A stretch of DNA of 54,125 bases from NCBI RefSeq assembly GCF_018918205.1, contig NZ_JAHLQB010000082.1:1-54125 (forward strand), given 5' to 3'. Both the position numbers and the translations under genes were made by a program. The DNA is from Lachnoclostridium sp. MSJ-17 (GTDB lineage Bacteria; Bacillota; Clostridia; Oscillospirales; Acutalibacteraceae). Of the stretch, positions 16,488 through 24,431 are shown piece after piece. The notes beneath the pieces are model-generated. The model was not told the origin of the DNA, did no database searches, and worked only from the letters and a program-made list of their open reading frames with translations. The first letter of the stretch is position 1. Each line of letters opens with the position of its first letter.

Positions 16488-17873
16488 ATGAATTATGATG
16501 AGCTTTTGAATCATATAAAAAGAATCCATTTTATCGGAATCGGCGGCAGCGGTATGTGTCCGCTCGCTGAAATTCTCAGGAGCGAGGGCTTTGAGCTTTC
16601 CGGCTCCGACATGAACGAGGGCGAAACCCTTGACCGCATTAAGAGCTACGGTATTCCCGTTTACATGGGTCACGCCGAGGAGAATATCAAGGGCGCGGAG
16701 CTTGTTGTTTACTCCGCCGCTGTCAAGGAAACAAATCCCGAGAGAAAGGCGGCTGCAGAACAGGGGATCCCCTGTATCGAGCGCAGCGTTATGCTCGGCG
16801 TTGTGACAAGGCGCTACAAGAGAAGCATCGCGGTCTCCGGCACTCACGGAAAGACAACGACCACAGCCATGCTCTCGCAGATTCTTATCGGCAGCGGCTT
16901 TGACCCCTCCGCTATTATCGGCGGCAAGCTGCCCTTTATCGGCGGCAACAGCTACGTCGGTCAGAGCGATATCATCGTCTGCGAGGCGTGCGAGTACGTG
17001 GACACCTTCCTCGAGCTTAATCCCTTTATCTCGATTATTCTTAACATCGACGCTGACCACCTCGATTACTTCAAGAATCTCGACAACATCAAAAAATCAT
17101 TCAAAAAGTTTGCGGAGCTCACGACGGGTCTGCTCGTTATCAACGGAGACGACGAGAACACCCTCGACGCCGTCAAGGACGTCAAGCTCGACAAAATCAC
17201 CTTCGGATTCGGCGAGAACTGCGACTACCGCGCTGTAAACCTCAGCGCTGACAAGGGCGTTCACGAGCAGTACGATCTGCTGTACAAGGGCGAGAAGCTC
17301 ACAAGCATAAAGCTTATCGTCCCCGGCAAGCACAACGTCTACAACTCACTCGCTGCCGCGGCGACGGCTCACTACCTCGGCGCTACTGCGAACGAGATTT
17401 CCGAGAACCTGCACAAGTTCGGCGGAGTTCACCGCCGCTTTGAAATTCTCGGCACTCCCGACGGCATCACCGTTGCCGACGACTTCGCACATCACCCCAC
17501 AGAGCTGACGGCGACACTGAACGCCGCTATGAACATGGGCTTCAACAAGGTATGGGCGGTGTTCCAGCCGCACACCTTCTCGCGCACGGCTATGCTCCTC
17601 GACGACTTTGCCGAGGCTCTAAAAATTCCCGACGCTGCGATCATCTCAGAGATTCTGCCCGTCAGAGAGACAAATACCTACAACATCTACTCGCGCGATC
17701 TGGGCGCGAAGGTTCCGGGCTCCGTATGCCTCGACACCTTCGAGGAAATCACGGATTACGTCTGCAAGAACGCGCGTGAAGGCGACCTTATCCTCACAAT
17801 GGGCGGCGGCAACGTATATATGTGCGCGAATATGATTTACAAGAAGCTGCAGTTTATGGCTGAGAACAAGTAA
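16488..17873 (+). CDS. murC: UDP-N-acetylmuramate--L-alanine ligase MurC
   Basis: A 461-residue cytoplasmic Mur ligase that adds L-alanine to UDP-MurNAc, the first amino-acid step of peptidoglycan stem synthesis, using ATP. The N-terminal Rossmann loop is IHFIGIGGSGMCPLAEIL. The ATP loop is SGTHGKTTTTAML. The central domain has NIDADHLDYF, and the C-terminal domain has DDFAHHPTE and WAVFQPHTFSR, all typical of MurC. I start it at ATG 16488 (GGGAG 8 bases upstream); the frame is open further upstream, but those residues do not belong to the family. It is a single gene with its own terminator. Confidence 0.96.
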   Translation: MNYDELLNHIKRIHFIGIGGSGMCPLAEILRSEGFELSGSDMNEGETLDRIKSYGIPVYMGHAEENIKGAELVVYSAAVKETNPERKAAAEQGIPCIERSVMLGVVTRRYKRSIAVSGTHGKTTTTAMLSQILIGSGFDPSAIIGGKLPFIGGNSYVGQSDIIVCEACEYVDTFLELNPFISIILNIDADHLDYFKNLDNIKKSFKKFAELTTGLLVINGDDENTLDAVKDVKLDKITFGFGENCDYRAVNLSADKGVHEQYDLLYKGEKLTSIKLIVPGKHNVYNSLAAAATAHYLGATANEISENLHKFGGVHRRFEILGTPDGITVADDFAHHPTELTATLNAAMNMGFNKVWAVFQPHTFSRTAMLLDDFAEALKIPDAAIISEILPVRETNTYNIYSRDLGAKVPGSVCLDTFEEITDYVCKNAREGDLILTMGGGNVYMCANMIYKKLQFMAENK

Positions 17874-17890
17874 TAAAATTCAAATGTAAA

Positions 17891-17928
17891 ACCGCACCAC
17901 TGATTTCTCGGTGGTGCGGTTCTGTTTA
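17891..17928 (+). terminator. murC terminator
   Basis: A perfect 10-bp stem, ACCGCACCAC (17891-17900) and GTGGTGCGGT (17911-17920), followed by TCTGTTTA. It lies 17 bases past the murC stop. Confidence 0.8.
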
Positions 17929-17981
17929 AGGAGAATTATCATAAAAATGTCGTAAGCATTCATTATAGGTGTCCGGCTTCA

Positions 17982-19649
17982 TTACCAGCCGAAGATGCGG
18001 TTCCACAGGTCGTCGGTCGAACGGTTCTGTGTAGAGTCGTCGGAATTCCGGCTGCCGCTGTTGTCATTGAGCTTTGCCGAGGGCTTATACTCGGCGAGCG
18101 TCAGAGAAATATTCTGAGTCTGACCGTTGCGTTTAACCGTGAGCGTGACCGTATCTCCTACCTTGTTGTCCTCAAGCGCCTTGCTGATGTCAGCCGAGGA
18201 AGAAACAGTCGTGCCGTTGACCGCGGTGATAAGGTCGCCGCGCTTGAAGCCCGCGGTTTCAGCGTTGGAGCCTGTGCCGACAGAGAGAACATAGCAGCCG
18301 AGCTCGTTAACACCGTAATAGAAGGCGGTGTCGTTGGAATTGATATCTACAAACTCCATGCCCATATCGATTTTGCCGGTCACGTAGCCGTAGTTCTGCA
18401 AATCCTTGATGATATCCAGCACGTTGTTTACGGGAATCGCGAAGGCAATACCTTCAACCTCGGTAGCGCTGTCCTTGGCGTTTACAATACCTACAAGCTC
18501 GCCGTTGGCGTTGAAAAGACCGCCGCCCGAGTTTCCGGGGCTGATCTGCGCGTTTGTCTGGAGCAGTGTCATGTTCTTGTCCTCAATCGTAACCTCACGG
18601 GCAAGAGCGGAGATAATACCGTCGGTCACGGTGCCGCCGAGGGTGCCGAGAGGATTGCCGATAGCGACAACATAGTCGCCTACCGCGAGTGAGGAGCTGT
18701 CGCCGAAGGTTGCGGGTGAAAGTCCCTCGGCATCTATCTTAAGAAGCGCGATATCATTGTCCGCGTCGCTGCCGATGAGCGTAGCGTCGTATTTGGTGCC
18801 GTCACGGAGCGAAACGCTGATGGTGTTCGCGTTTTCGATTACATGGTGGTTGGTGACGATGTAGCCGTCGGCGGAGATAATTACGCCGGAGCCTGCGCCC
18901 TTAGTTACATACTGACGCGCGAAGCTGCCCGTCACCGTGCCCTCTGTCGCGATCTCAACCACGCTGTCGGCTGTCTTTTTGACGATGTCCGAGGTTGTGG
19001 TGTTCGAAACAGACGATGTATTTGTAACGCCGCCCGAGCTGACCTGATTGATAGTCACATTGCCCGAGGTCGTCGTGTTCATGTTTTTGGCGAGATATCC
19101 GCCGCCGAAGCCGAGAGCCGCCGAAGCGATCACCGTCAGTGAGAGCATTCCCGCGATGAATCCGCGTGATACCGGCTTCTTTTCTTTCTTTTTCTTCTGC
19201 TTGGTCTGAACAGCCGCGTGCTGCTGAGGCTGCTGTGCACTGTAGTGAGGATTTGAATATCCGCTGTAAGCAGTCTGCTGATATCCGGGATTGTACTGCG
19301 TCTGTGCCTGATGCTGCGGCTGCTGATAGCCGTAGCCCTGACGCGAGGAGTAGGCGTTCTCGTAATTATTGGGATTATGAGGCGCAGAGCTGTTGTTGCC
19401 GTTTATATATGAATGACGGTACTCATTTTCTGTGGCGTTCCACTCATAGGAGCTTTCGGGAGACGTTTTTGCTTCCTCTGAGCTGCTGCTGATTTCCTCG
19501 TATTCCTGAGCTTCATAACGCTCGGTTTCAATGGTCTCAGCACTCTCAGTTACGTCCGCGCTTTCCTTAGCCGTTAAGCTTTCGTCGGAATCGTTTTCGG
19601 GAACCGGAGTGGTGTTCATTTCATTAAAATCATCATAATAGTCTTTCAT
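17982..19649 (-). CDS. htrA: HtrA/DegP-type membrane serine protease with PDZ domain
   Basis: A 555-residue quality-control protease. A long cytoplasmic N-terminus, acidic then rich in Gln, Tyr, Asn and Pro (about 1-155), leads to a KKKKEKK stop and one membrane segment (about 165-190). The trypsin-like domain shows His269 (TNHHVI), Asp299 (ADNDIALL) and Ser374 (GNSGGG), a complete triad. A PDZ domain (about 425-520) and a short polar tail follow. I start it at 19649, where GGAGG stands 8 bases upstream; an in-frame TTG at 19664 overlaps that site. It is monocistronic. The low-complexity cytoplasmic arm is longer than usual for the family. Confidence 0.93.
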   Translation of the reverse strand: MKDYYDDFNEMNTTPVPENDSDESLTAKESADVTESAETIETERYEAQEYEEISSSSEEAKTSPESSYEWNATENEYRHSYINGNNSSAPHNPNNYENAYSSRQGYGYQQPQHQAQTQYNPGYQQTAYSGYSNPHYSAQQPQQHAAVQTKQKKKKEKKPVSRGFIAGMLSLTVIASAALGFGGGYLAKNMNTTTSGNVTINQVSSGGVTNTSSVSNTTTSDIVKKTADSVVEIATEGTVTGSFARQYVTKGAGSGVIISADGYIVTNHHVIENANTISVSLRDGTKYDATLIGSDADNDIALLKIDAEGLSPATFGDSSSLAVGDYVVAIGNPLGTLGGTVTDGIISALAREVTIEDKNMTLLQTNAQISPGNSGGGLFNANGELVGIVNAKDSATEVEGIAFAIPVNNVLDIIKDLQNYGYVTGKIDMGMEFVDINSNDTAFYYGVNELGCYVLSVGTGSNAETAGFKRGDLITAVNGTTVSSSADISKALEDNKVGDTVTLTVKRNGQTQNISLTLAEYKPSAKLNDNSGSRNSDDSTQNRSTDDLWNRIFGW

Positions 19650-19837
19650 TGGTTTATCCTCCAAACTATCTGAGCAGCTTTCGCTGTCGTTATCTTTATC
19701 GTGACTATATAATAAAACCCGAAAGTGAAAACTGCATGAAATCAGCTTGAAAAAATACTGTGTTTTTTCAAATAAACTCTTTCACTTTTTTTCATTATGT
19801 TGTATGATAAAAATGACTACAGAAACGGAGATTGAGC

Positions 19838-20515
19838 ATGGAACCTATCGCGCATATTTTCAACGACTTCCCTACCAAATTCGGACTGCCGCGACAGAGC
19901 GGAATGTCGGAAAACCTGATTTCGCGGATAATAATGGAAAAGAAATACCAAAATCCCGACGCCTTCCGCGGCATCGGGGAATTTGAGTACCTGTGGCTTA
20001 TCTGGCTGTTCGAGCCCATGGGCAGCCGCGACTGGTCGCCTACCGTCCGTCCGCCAAAGCTCGGCGGCAACAAACGCATGGGAGTTTTCGCGACGCGTTC
20101 TCCGAACCGCCCGAACCCGATTGGTCTGACAAGAGTAAAGCTGGTTTCCTTCGAGCAGACTTCCGCTGACGGCCCGGTGCTGACGGTTTCCGGAGCCGAT
20201 CTGATGAGCGGCACGGCAATACTCGACATAAAACCCTACCTGCCGTTTGCAGACAGCGTGCCCACAGCGGCAACGGGCGACTACGGTCCCGACAAACAGC
20301 AGCCGCTGAATGTTGTGATACCCGAAGAAGTCGCCGTGCTGTTCACTCAAAATCAGCTCGCCGCTCTAAAAGAAGCTCTTTCCTATGACCCGCGCCCGGG
20401 TTATCAGAACGACGAGAACAGAGAATACGGCTTTGCTTACGGCGGATATGATATTCGTTTTAAAGTCAGCTGCGGCACCGCGACCGTCACGGAAGCGGTT
20501 AACAAAGGTAATTAA
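19838..20515 (+). CDS. trmO: tRNA (N6-threonylcarbamoyladenosine-37-N6)-methyltransferase TrmO
   Basis: A 225-residue protein of the TrmO/YaeB family, which methylates t6A37 of tRNA. Family signatures are FGLPRQSG near the N-terminus, the core FATRSPNRPNPIGLTRVKL, and DIKPYLPFAD. The C-terminal part contains the conserved DPRPGYQ. The ATG at 19838 has ACGGAG 7 bases upstream. A possible promoter is TTCACT (19781) and TATGAT (19803) with a 16-base spacer. No operon partner. Confidence 0.93.
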   Translation: MEPIAHIFNDFPTKFGLPRQSGMSENLISRIIMEKKYQNPDAFRGIGEFEYLWLIWLFEPMGSRDWSPTVRPPKLGGNKRMGVFATRSPNRPNPIGLTRVKLVSFEQTSADGPVLTVSGADLMSGTAILDIKPYLPFADSVPTAATGDYGPDKQQPLNVVIPEEVAVLFTQNQLAALKEALSYDPRPGYQNDENREYGFAYGGYDIRFKVSCGTATVTEAVNKGN

Positions 20516-20533
20516 TATTCCTAAAAAGAAATA

Positions 20534-20572
20534 AGCATACGCTTTATTATCGGCGTATGCTTTGTTTTTTAT
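20534..20572. terminator. Shared terminator between trmO and the radical SAM gene
   Basis: AGCATACGC (20534-20542) pairs with GCGTATGCT (20553-20561), followed on the plus strand by TTG and a T run. The radical SAM gene, coming from the other side, ends inside the loop. Confidence 0.8.
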
Positions 20573-21554
20573 CGATAAAACTACAATCCGGGTCGGGTAT
20601 GTCGTACCGTCCCGACTTTGCGTAGGCTATGCATTTTGCGCCGCCCGCGCACAGCTTTGAATACGCGCATTCTTCGCACTCCTTCGGAATACCGGCGCTC
20701 CTGAGCTTTATCAGCTCCGGGTCGTTCCCGTAAATATCAAGAAGCGAACGCTCGCGCACATTTCCCGATACAATCGGCAGACGGCGGCAAGCCATGACCG
20801 AACCGTCGGCAAGAACAGTCAGCAGGCGGTCTCCCGCGGTACAGCGGTAAATGTCCTTCTGCTTGCACGGAATGAACTGTAAAGCACGCGCGCAGGAAAC
20901 CATACCCTTTGAGTTTAGTCTTGCGGCACGGCGGCTGAGCTTGACGAAATCTTTGGCCGTCAGGGATAAATGTGAAGTATCTTCACTTTTAGGAATGACG
21001 ACTCGGTCGTACCACAGCTTGTTGACCCCGATATCGCGGCAGAAACGTGCAAGGCGCGGAAGCTCGCCCAGGTTTTCGCGCTGCGCGGTGATGGATACCG
21101 TCGTAAATATTCCGGCGTTTCTCAGGGCTTGTATACCGCTGACAGCCCTGCAGAAGTTCCCTTCTCCGCGGATCCTGTCGTGAGCCTTCTCCGTACCGTC
21201 AAGACTGACCTGAACATAGTACACTCCGCACGCCTTAAGCATTCGAGCCTCGCGCTTTCCGATCATGGTGCCGTTTGTAAGGACGGCGGTTTTTATCTTC
21301 ATCTTCGCTGCTTCCTCAAGGAGCCAAAACAGAGAAGGGTGAGTCAAAGGCTCTCCGCCCGTGATATTCAGATAGCCCTTGAAGCTGTATTTTTTGAGCA
21401 GTTCTTCGTACTGACGGAGAATTTTTCCGAGCGCTTCCCCGGACTCAAAGGCGGTGTAATCGTCCTGATAGCAGTGCGTACAGCGCAGGTTGCAGCGGTG
21501 AGTAATGTGCCATTGCAGGGTAAAGCTTCCGCCGTATGCTTCGATATCCGCCAT
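20547..21554 (-). CDS. Radical SAM/SPASM-type protein
   Basis: A 335-residue radical S-adenosylmethionine enzyme. The [4Fe-4S] cysteines are in HRCNLRCTHC (near residue 22), followed by the NITGGEPLTHP loop and the SLDGTEKAHDRIRG segment. The C-terminus has a cysteine-rich SPASM-like region (CTAGDRLLTVLADGSVMACR, then CEECAYSKLCAGGAKC), typical of enzymes that modify peptides or proteins. The start at 21554 has AGGAGG upstream; the open frame before it is not part of the family. The next gene upstream encodes a lipoprotein with a distinctive YELPFIPA tail, a conceivable substrate, although a terminator separates the two. Confidence 0.85.
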   Translation of the reverse strand: MADIEAYGGSFTLQWHITHRCNLRCTHCYQDDYTAFESGEALGKILRQYEELLKKYSFKGYLNITGGEPLTHPSLFWLLEEAAKMKIKTAVLTNGTMIGKREARMLKACGVYYVQVSLDGTEKAHDRIRGEGNFCRAVSGIQALRNAGIFTTVSITAQRENLGELPRLARFCRDIGVNKLWYDRVVIPKSEDTSHLSLTAKDFVKLSRRAARLNSKGMVSCARALQFIPCKQKDIYRCTAGDRLLTVLADGSVMACRRLPIVSGNVRERSLLDIYGNDPELIKLRSAGIPKECEECAYSKLCAGGAKCIAYAKSGRYDIPDPDCSFIDKKQSIRR

Positions 21555-21571
21555 GTCCCCTCCTCCTTGCC

Positions 21572-21606
21572 TAAAAAAATCCGCCGTCAGAAAACCGGCG
21601 GCGGAT
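21572..21606 (-). terminator. Terminator of the lipoprotein gene
   Basis: ATCCGCCG (21579-21586) and CGGCGGAT (21599-21606) form the stem; on the minus strand it is followed by a seven-base T run (21579-21573). It lies between the lipoprotein and the radical SAM gene. Confidence 0.8.
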
Positions 21607-21618
21607 AAAATGATATTG

Positions 21619-22074
21619 TTATGCCGGAATAAACGGCAGCTCGTACTCGTCGGTCGGAAGCTCGGGCAAATCCTCGCTCTTTGATTCCTTGGAGGACGAC
21701 TGTGACTCACGCTTTTCTGACGCGCTGCTCTTATCGGATCCGCCGGACTTGGACGAATCGCTGTTGCCGCCGCCCTGATTTCCGCCGCCATTGTTGTCAT
21801 CGTTGTCATCAGAATCAGCCTGTTCGTTTCCGCCGCCGTTCTCCTTCTTCTCGGAGGATGCGCTGCTTTCCTTCTTCTCTGAGTCGGAGCCGCTGCTATC
21901 GCTTTTGGAAGCCTCTGACTTTTCCGATTCCTTGGAAGCGGACTTAGTAGTTGTCTGAGTTGCGGACTGAGTCGTCTCAGCGGAGGAGCTGTCCTTGCTC
22001 TCCTCTCCGCAGGCTGTGAGCATAAAAGCGCCCGCGGCGAGCATGACTATGAGCATTGCCATTTTCTTTTTCAT
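21619..22074 (-). CDS. Low-complexity lipoprotein with YELPFIPA tail
   Basis: A 151-residue exported lipoprotein. The lipobox is FMLTACGEE (Cys near residue 22). The mature protein is almost wholly Ser, Lys, Glu, Asp, Gly and Asn, with GGGN runs, and so is probably unstructured. The end is different: LPELPTDEYELPFIPA. The same YELPFIP string ends the unrelated dockerin protein at 48026-48394, so it looks like a tag. Function is unknown. It has a perfect consensus promoter and its own terminator, so strong expression is expected. Confidence 0.8.
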   Translation of the reverse strand: MKKKMAMLIVMLAAGAFMLTACGEESKDSSSAETTQSATQTTTKSASKESEKSEASKSDSSGSDSEKKESSASSEKKENGGGNEQADSDDNDDNNGGGNQGGGNSDSSKSGGSDKSSASEKRESQSSSKESKSEDLPELPTDEYELPFIPA

Positions 22075-22123
22075 ATCATATCACCTGTCCAATCAAGTAT
22101 ATTATTGTTTCGGTTTTTATGCT

Positions 22124-22152
22124 ATTATAACCGACTGATTTCAGCATGTCAA
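22124..22152 (-). promoter_or_regulatory. Consensus promoter of the lipoprotein gene
   Basis: On the minus strand: TTGACA (22152-22147), 17 bases, TATAAT (22129-22124). Both boxes match consensus exactly. The start codon is about 45 bases downstream of the expected transcription start. Confidence 0.88.
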
Positions 22153-22204
22153 GACTGCGGGAGCATTTAGTATATATTCCGCCGCAAAAAAGCAGAATAA
22201 TAAG

Positions 22205-22233
22205 TTGAATAAACCGCGGTTGTGTGATATAAT
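22205..22233 (+). promoter_or_regulatory. Promoter of the rpiB-like gene
   Basis: TTGAAT (22205-22210), 17 bases, TATAAT (22228-22233), about 50 bases before the start codon. Confidence 0.85.
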
Positions 22234-22283
22234 TTATTCAGACGATTTATTATTTTACTATTCAAAAAAAGGAGCTGATTTTA

Positions 22284-22745
22284 ATGAAAATTGCAATGTC
22301 AAACGACCACGCAGGCACCTCGATGAAGTATGAAATCAAGGCTTATCTCGAAGCTCAGGGTCATACTGTCGTCGATTTCGGAGCCTACGACGAGCAGTCC
22401 TGTGATTTGTCGGATTTCGTCCTTCCCGCCGCTGTCGCCGTGGCAAAGGGTGAATGCGACAGAGGTATTTTTGTGGACGGAGTCGGCTACGGAAGCGCGA
22501 TGATCGCAAACAAGGTGAACGGAATTTACGCCTGTGTTTGTCAGGATCCATTCTGCGCTTCTCTCGCGCGTCAGCACAATGACGCGAACGTGCTCTGTCT
22601 CGGCGCAAAGATCATCGGCGGTATGATCGCCATGGAAATCGTTAAAACCTTTATGGCGACAGAGCCGCTGACAGCTGAAAAATACGTCCGCCGCGTCAAA
22701 AAGGTTCAGAAAATCAACGACGAGCACTGTGTGCCCGTAAAGTAA
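22284..22745 (+). CDS. rpiB: RpiB/LacAB-family sugar-phosphate isomerase, variant active site
   Basis: A 153-residue protein of the ribose-5-phosphate isomerase B family. The N-terminal SNDHAG and the SLARQHNDANVLCLG segment, with the ring-opening His, match RpiB. At the position of the catalytic cysteine (CGTG in E. coli RpiB) this protein has DGVG (IFVDGVGYGSAMIANKV), so Asp replaces Cys. Another acidic residue serves as the base in mycobacterial RpiB, so activity is possible but the substrate may differ. AAAGGAG stands 9 bases before the ATG. The gene is monocistronic, with its own promoter and terminator. Confidence 0.85.
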   Translation: MKIAMSNDHAGTSMKYEIKAYLEAQGHTVVDFGAYDEQSCDLSDFVLPAAVAVAKGECDRGIFVDGVGYGSAMIANKVNGIYACVCQDPFCASLARQHNDANVLCLGAKIIGGMIAMEIVKTFMATEPLTAEKYVRRVKKVQKINDEHCVPVK

Positions 22746-22761
22746 ATCAAACACAAGCAAA

Positions 22762-22800
22762 GCCCTCCGAGCCGTTTGGACTCAGAGGGCATTTTCTTTT
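22762..22800 (+). terminator. Terminator of the rpiB-like gene
   Basis: GCCCTC (22762-22767) pairs with GAGGGC (22785-22790), with inner GAG/CTC pairing, followed by ATTTTCTTTT. It is 16 bases past the stop. Confidence 0.8.
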
Positions 22801-22807
22801 GCTGAAA

Positions 22808-24418
22808 TTATCCCTTCACGCAGGAATTGACCCACGCGATAAAGTTTGAGGTCGGGTCGTCTGTGCGTTCAGCCTCGGTGTGGCTCTGTTCCCAGACGGT
22901 CTCGAAGTCTACGCTCTTTACGCCGTCGTAATGATTGAGAGCGAGAGCGAGGTTGACCTCAGTCGTGAGCGAGGTCGTGGGCTGCTCGATTCCCGAGCGG
23001 ATTCGCCAGTATTTTGCGACGTCAGCCTTTTTGTAACCCTCGCGTGTATCCATGAGGAAATACAGCGGAGAGTACATATCGACGCGCTGCTCAACCGTGT
23101 TGCCGAACGAATCGGTCTTTTCGAGGTCGGCGTTATACGCAGCGGCGTACTCGCTGTTCATATCCGTGAGGATATCGGCGAGAATGCGGTCAAAGTGCGA
23201 GCCCTTGCCGTCTCCGTAGCCGAAAAGCGTGTTGTTTCCGGGCGGGTTATCGAAGCCGACATAATACGGAAAGGCGTTTTTGCGCGCCTTGACGAAATCC
23301 GCAACGCTCGTTATCGAGGCTGTGTGGGTGCTCTTGTCATAGGAAGCCCACTTGGAGTCCGTGTTGAGCGAATCGATATACTCCTGAGCCTTTGTATCGG
23401 TGTATTTATTGTCGGAGAGGAAGTTGGTGAGCGACTTCTCGATCACACTCTTGATGTAATCGTAATAGGAGCCTGCCTGATAAATGCCTTCCTTTGATTC
23501 CTCTAAGCTGAGAGTCTTTCCGTTCTCGTCGACAAAGCCCGCCTTGTTGAGATAATCCGCAAACGCCTTTGAAAGACGGTCGGTGACCTCCTGCTCCTCT
23601 GCTGTTCTGTCCGTACGTGAGCAGCCGAGCATCCATTCGTATTCCGCGTCGGCGGTATCAAGGCTTGTTATCGGACACCAGCTCATTGAGCCCGCGACAG
23701 CGTCGGATACGCCCTGTATCGCTCCGATCGCCTTCAGATACGGTTCGTAGAGTTCGCTGTTTCCGCAGGCGCCGAGAATCACCGACTGAGCTCCGCCGCC
23801 GCTCATTCCGTATACGAAGATATTCTCCGAATCACCGGGAAGAACGTCGTCGCAGTAGCGGACATAGCGGATCGCCGCCTTGAGGTCGGTGACGCCCGTG
23901 GGAGCGCCTTCCTCGACTCCGCGGCAGCCCGCGTGTACAAAGACAAAGCCCTTAGAGGTGTATTCAGATATCATCTCAATCAAGCCCTGATTCTGCCCGA
24001 GAAACTCGTCGGTCATCGCCGTCGCTGCGTAGTAGCCCTCTGTTTCGATCGGCATAACTATCGGGGCGTCTGAGGCAGAATAGCCGTTGAGCTTCTTTTC
24101 GTTCAGCTCGCAGGTGTAGGTGCCGTCTCCGTTGTCGGAGCCGTCCATGAACGCCGCAGGGACAAACACAGCGAGCTTCTCGTATTTTTCATCGGCGGGT
24201 TTTTCGCAGTAGTCTATCTCCGCCTGATAGTACATATTTGTATTTTCATTGAGCTTCCACTTGCCCATATCGAGCTTGGAAAGCTCTGTTACGACGGGCT
24301 TTGTTTCAGGCGGCTGTGTTGTCTGATTGGCGGAACTCCCGCTCGGATTGCCGCAGCCTGCCGCCGTTACGCCCGCGATACATACGGTCAGCAACAGCGC
24401 TGACAGTTTTTTTATCAT
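22808..24418 (-). CDS. Lipoprotein esterase, subtype B tannase-like
   Basis: A 536-residue secreted lipoprotein (lipobox VTAAGCG, Cys22) with an alpha/beta-hydrolase fold. The nucleophile elbow is VYGMSGGGAQS. Several stretches resemble bacterial subtype B tannase (tannin acylhydrolase) as I remember it: VFVPAAFMDGS, DLKAAIRYVRYCDDVLPGD, ACGNSELYEPYLKAIGA and WCPITSLDTADAEYEWMLG. It probably cleaves esters of phenolic acids or related plant compounds at the cell surface; tannin itself as substrate is only inferred. It is the second gene of an operon with the protease at 24432, 13 bases apart. Confidence 0.8.
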   Translation of the reverse strand: MIKKLSALLLTVCIAGVTAAGCGNPSGSSANQTTQPPETKPVVTELSKLDMGKWKLNENTNMYYQAEIDYCEKPADEKYEKLAVFVPAAFMDGSDNGDGTYTCELNEKKLNGYSASDAPIVMPIETEGYYAATAMTDEFLGQNQGLIEMISEYTSKGFVFVHAGCRGVEEGAPTGVTDLKAAIRYVRYCDDVLPGDSENIFVYGMSGGGAQSVILGACGNSELYEPYLKAIGAIQGVSDAVAGSMSWCPITSLDTADAEYEWMLGCSRTDRTAEEQEVTDRLSKAFADYLNKAGFVDENGKTLSLEESKEGIYQAGSYYDYIKSVIEKSLTNFLSDNKYTDTKAQEYIDSLNTDSKWASYDKSTHTASITSVADFVKARKNAFPYYVGFDNPPGNNTLFGYGDGKGSHFDRILADILTDMNSEYAAAYNADLEKTDSFGNTVEQRVDMYSPLYFLMDTREGYKKADVAKYWRIRSGIEQPTTSLTTEVNLALALNHYDGVKSVDFETVWEQSHTEAERTDDPTSNFIAWVNSCVKG

Positions 24419-24431
24419 GTTATTCTCTCCT

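Noticed and set aside
21555-21809. Upstream extension of the radical SAM frame
   Set aside because: The extra residues are Arg/Ser/Pro shadow sequence overlapping the lipoprotein gene; the ribosome site fixes the start at 21554.
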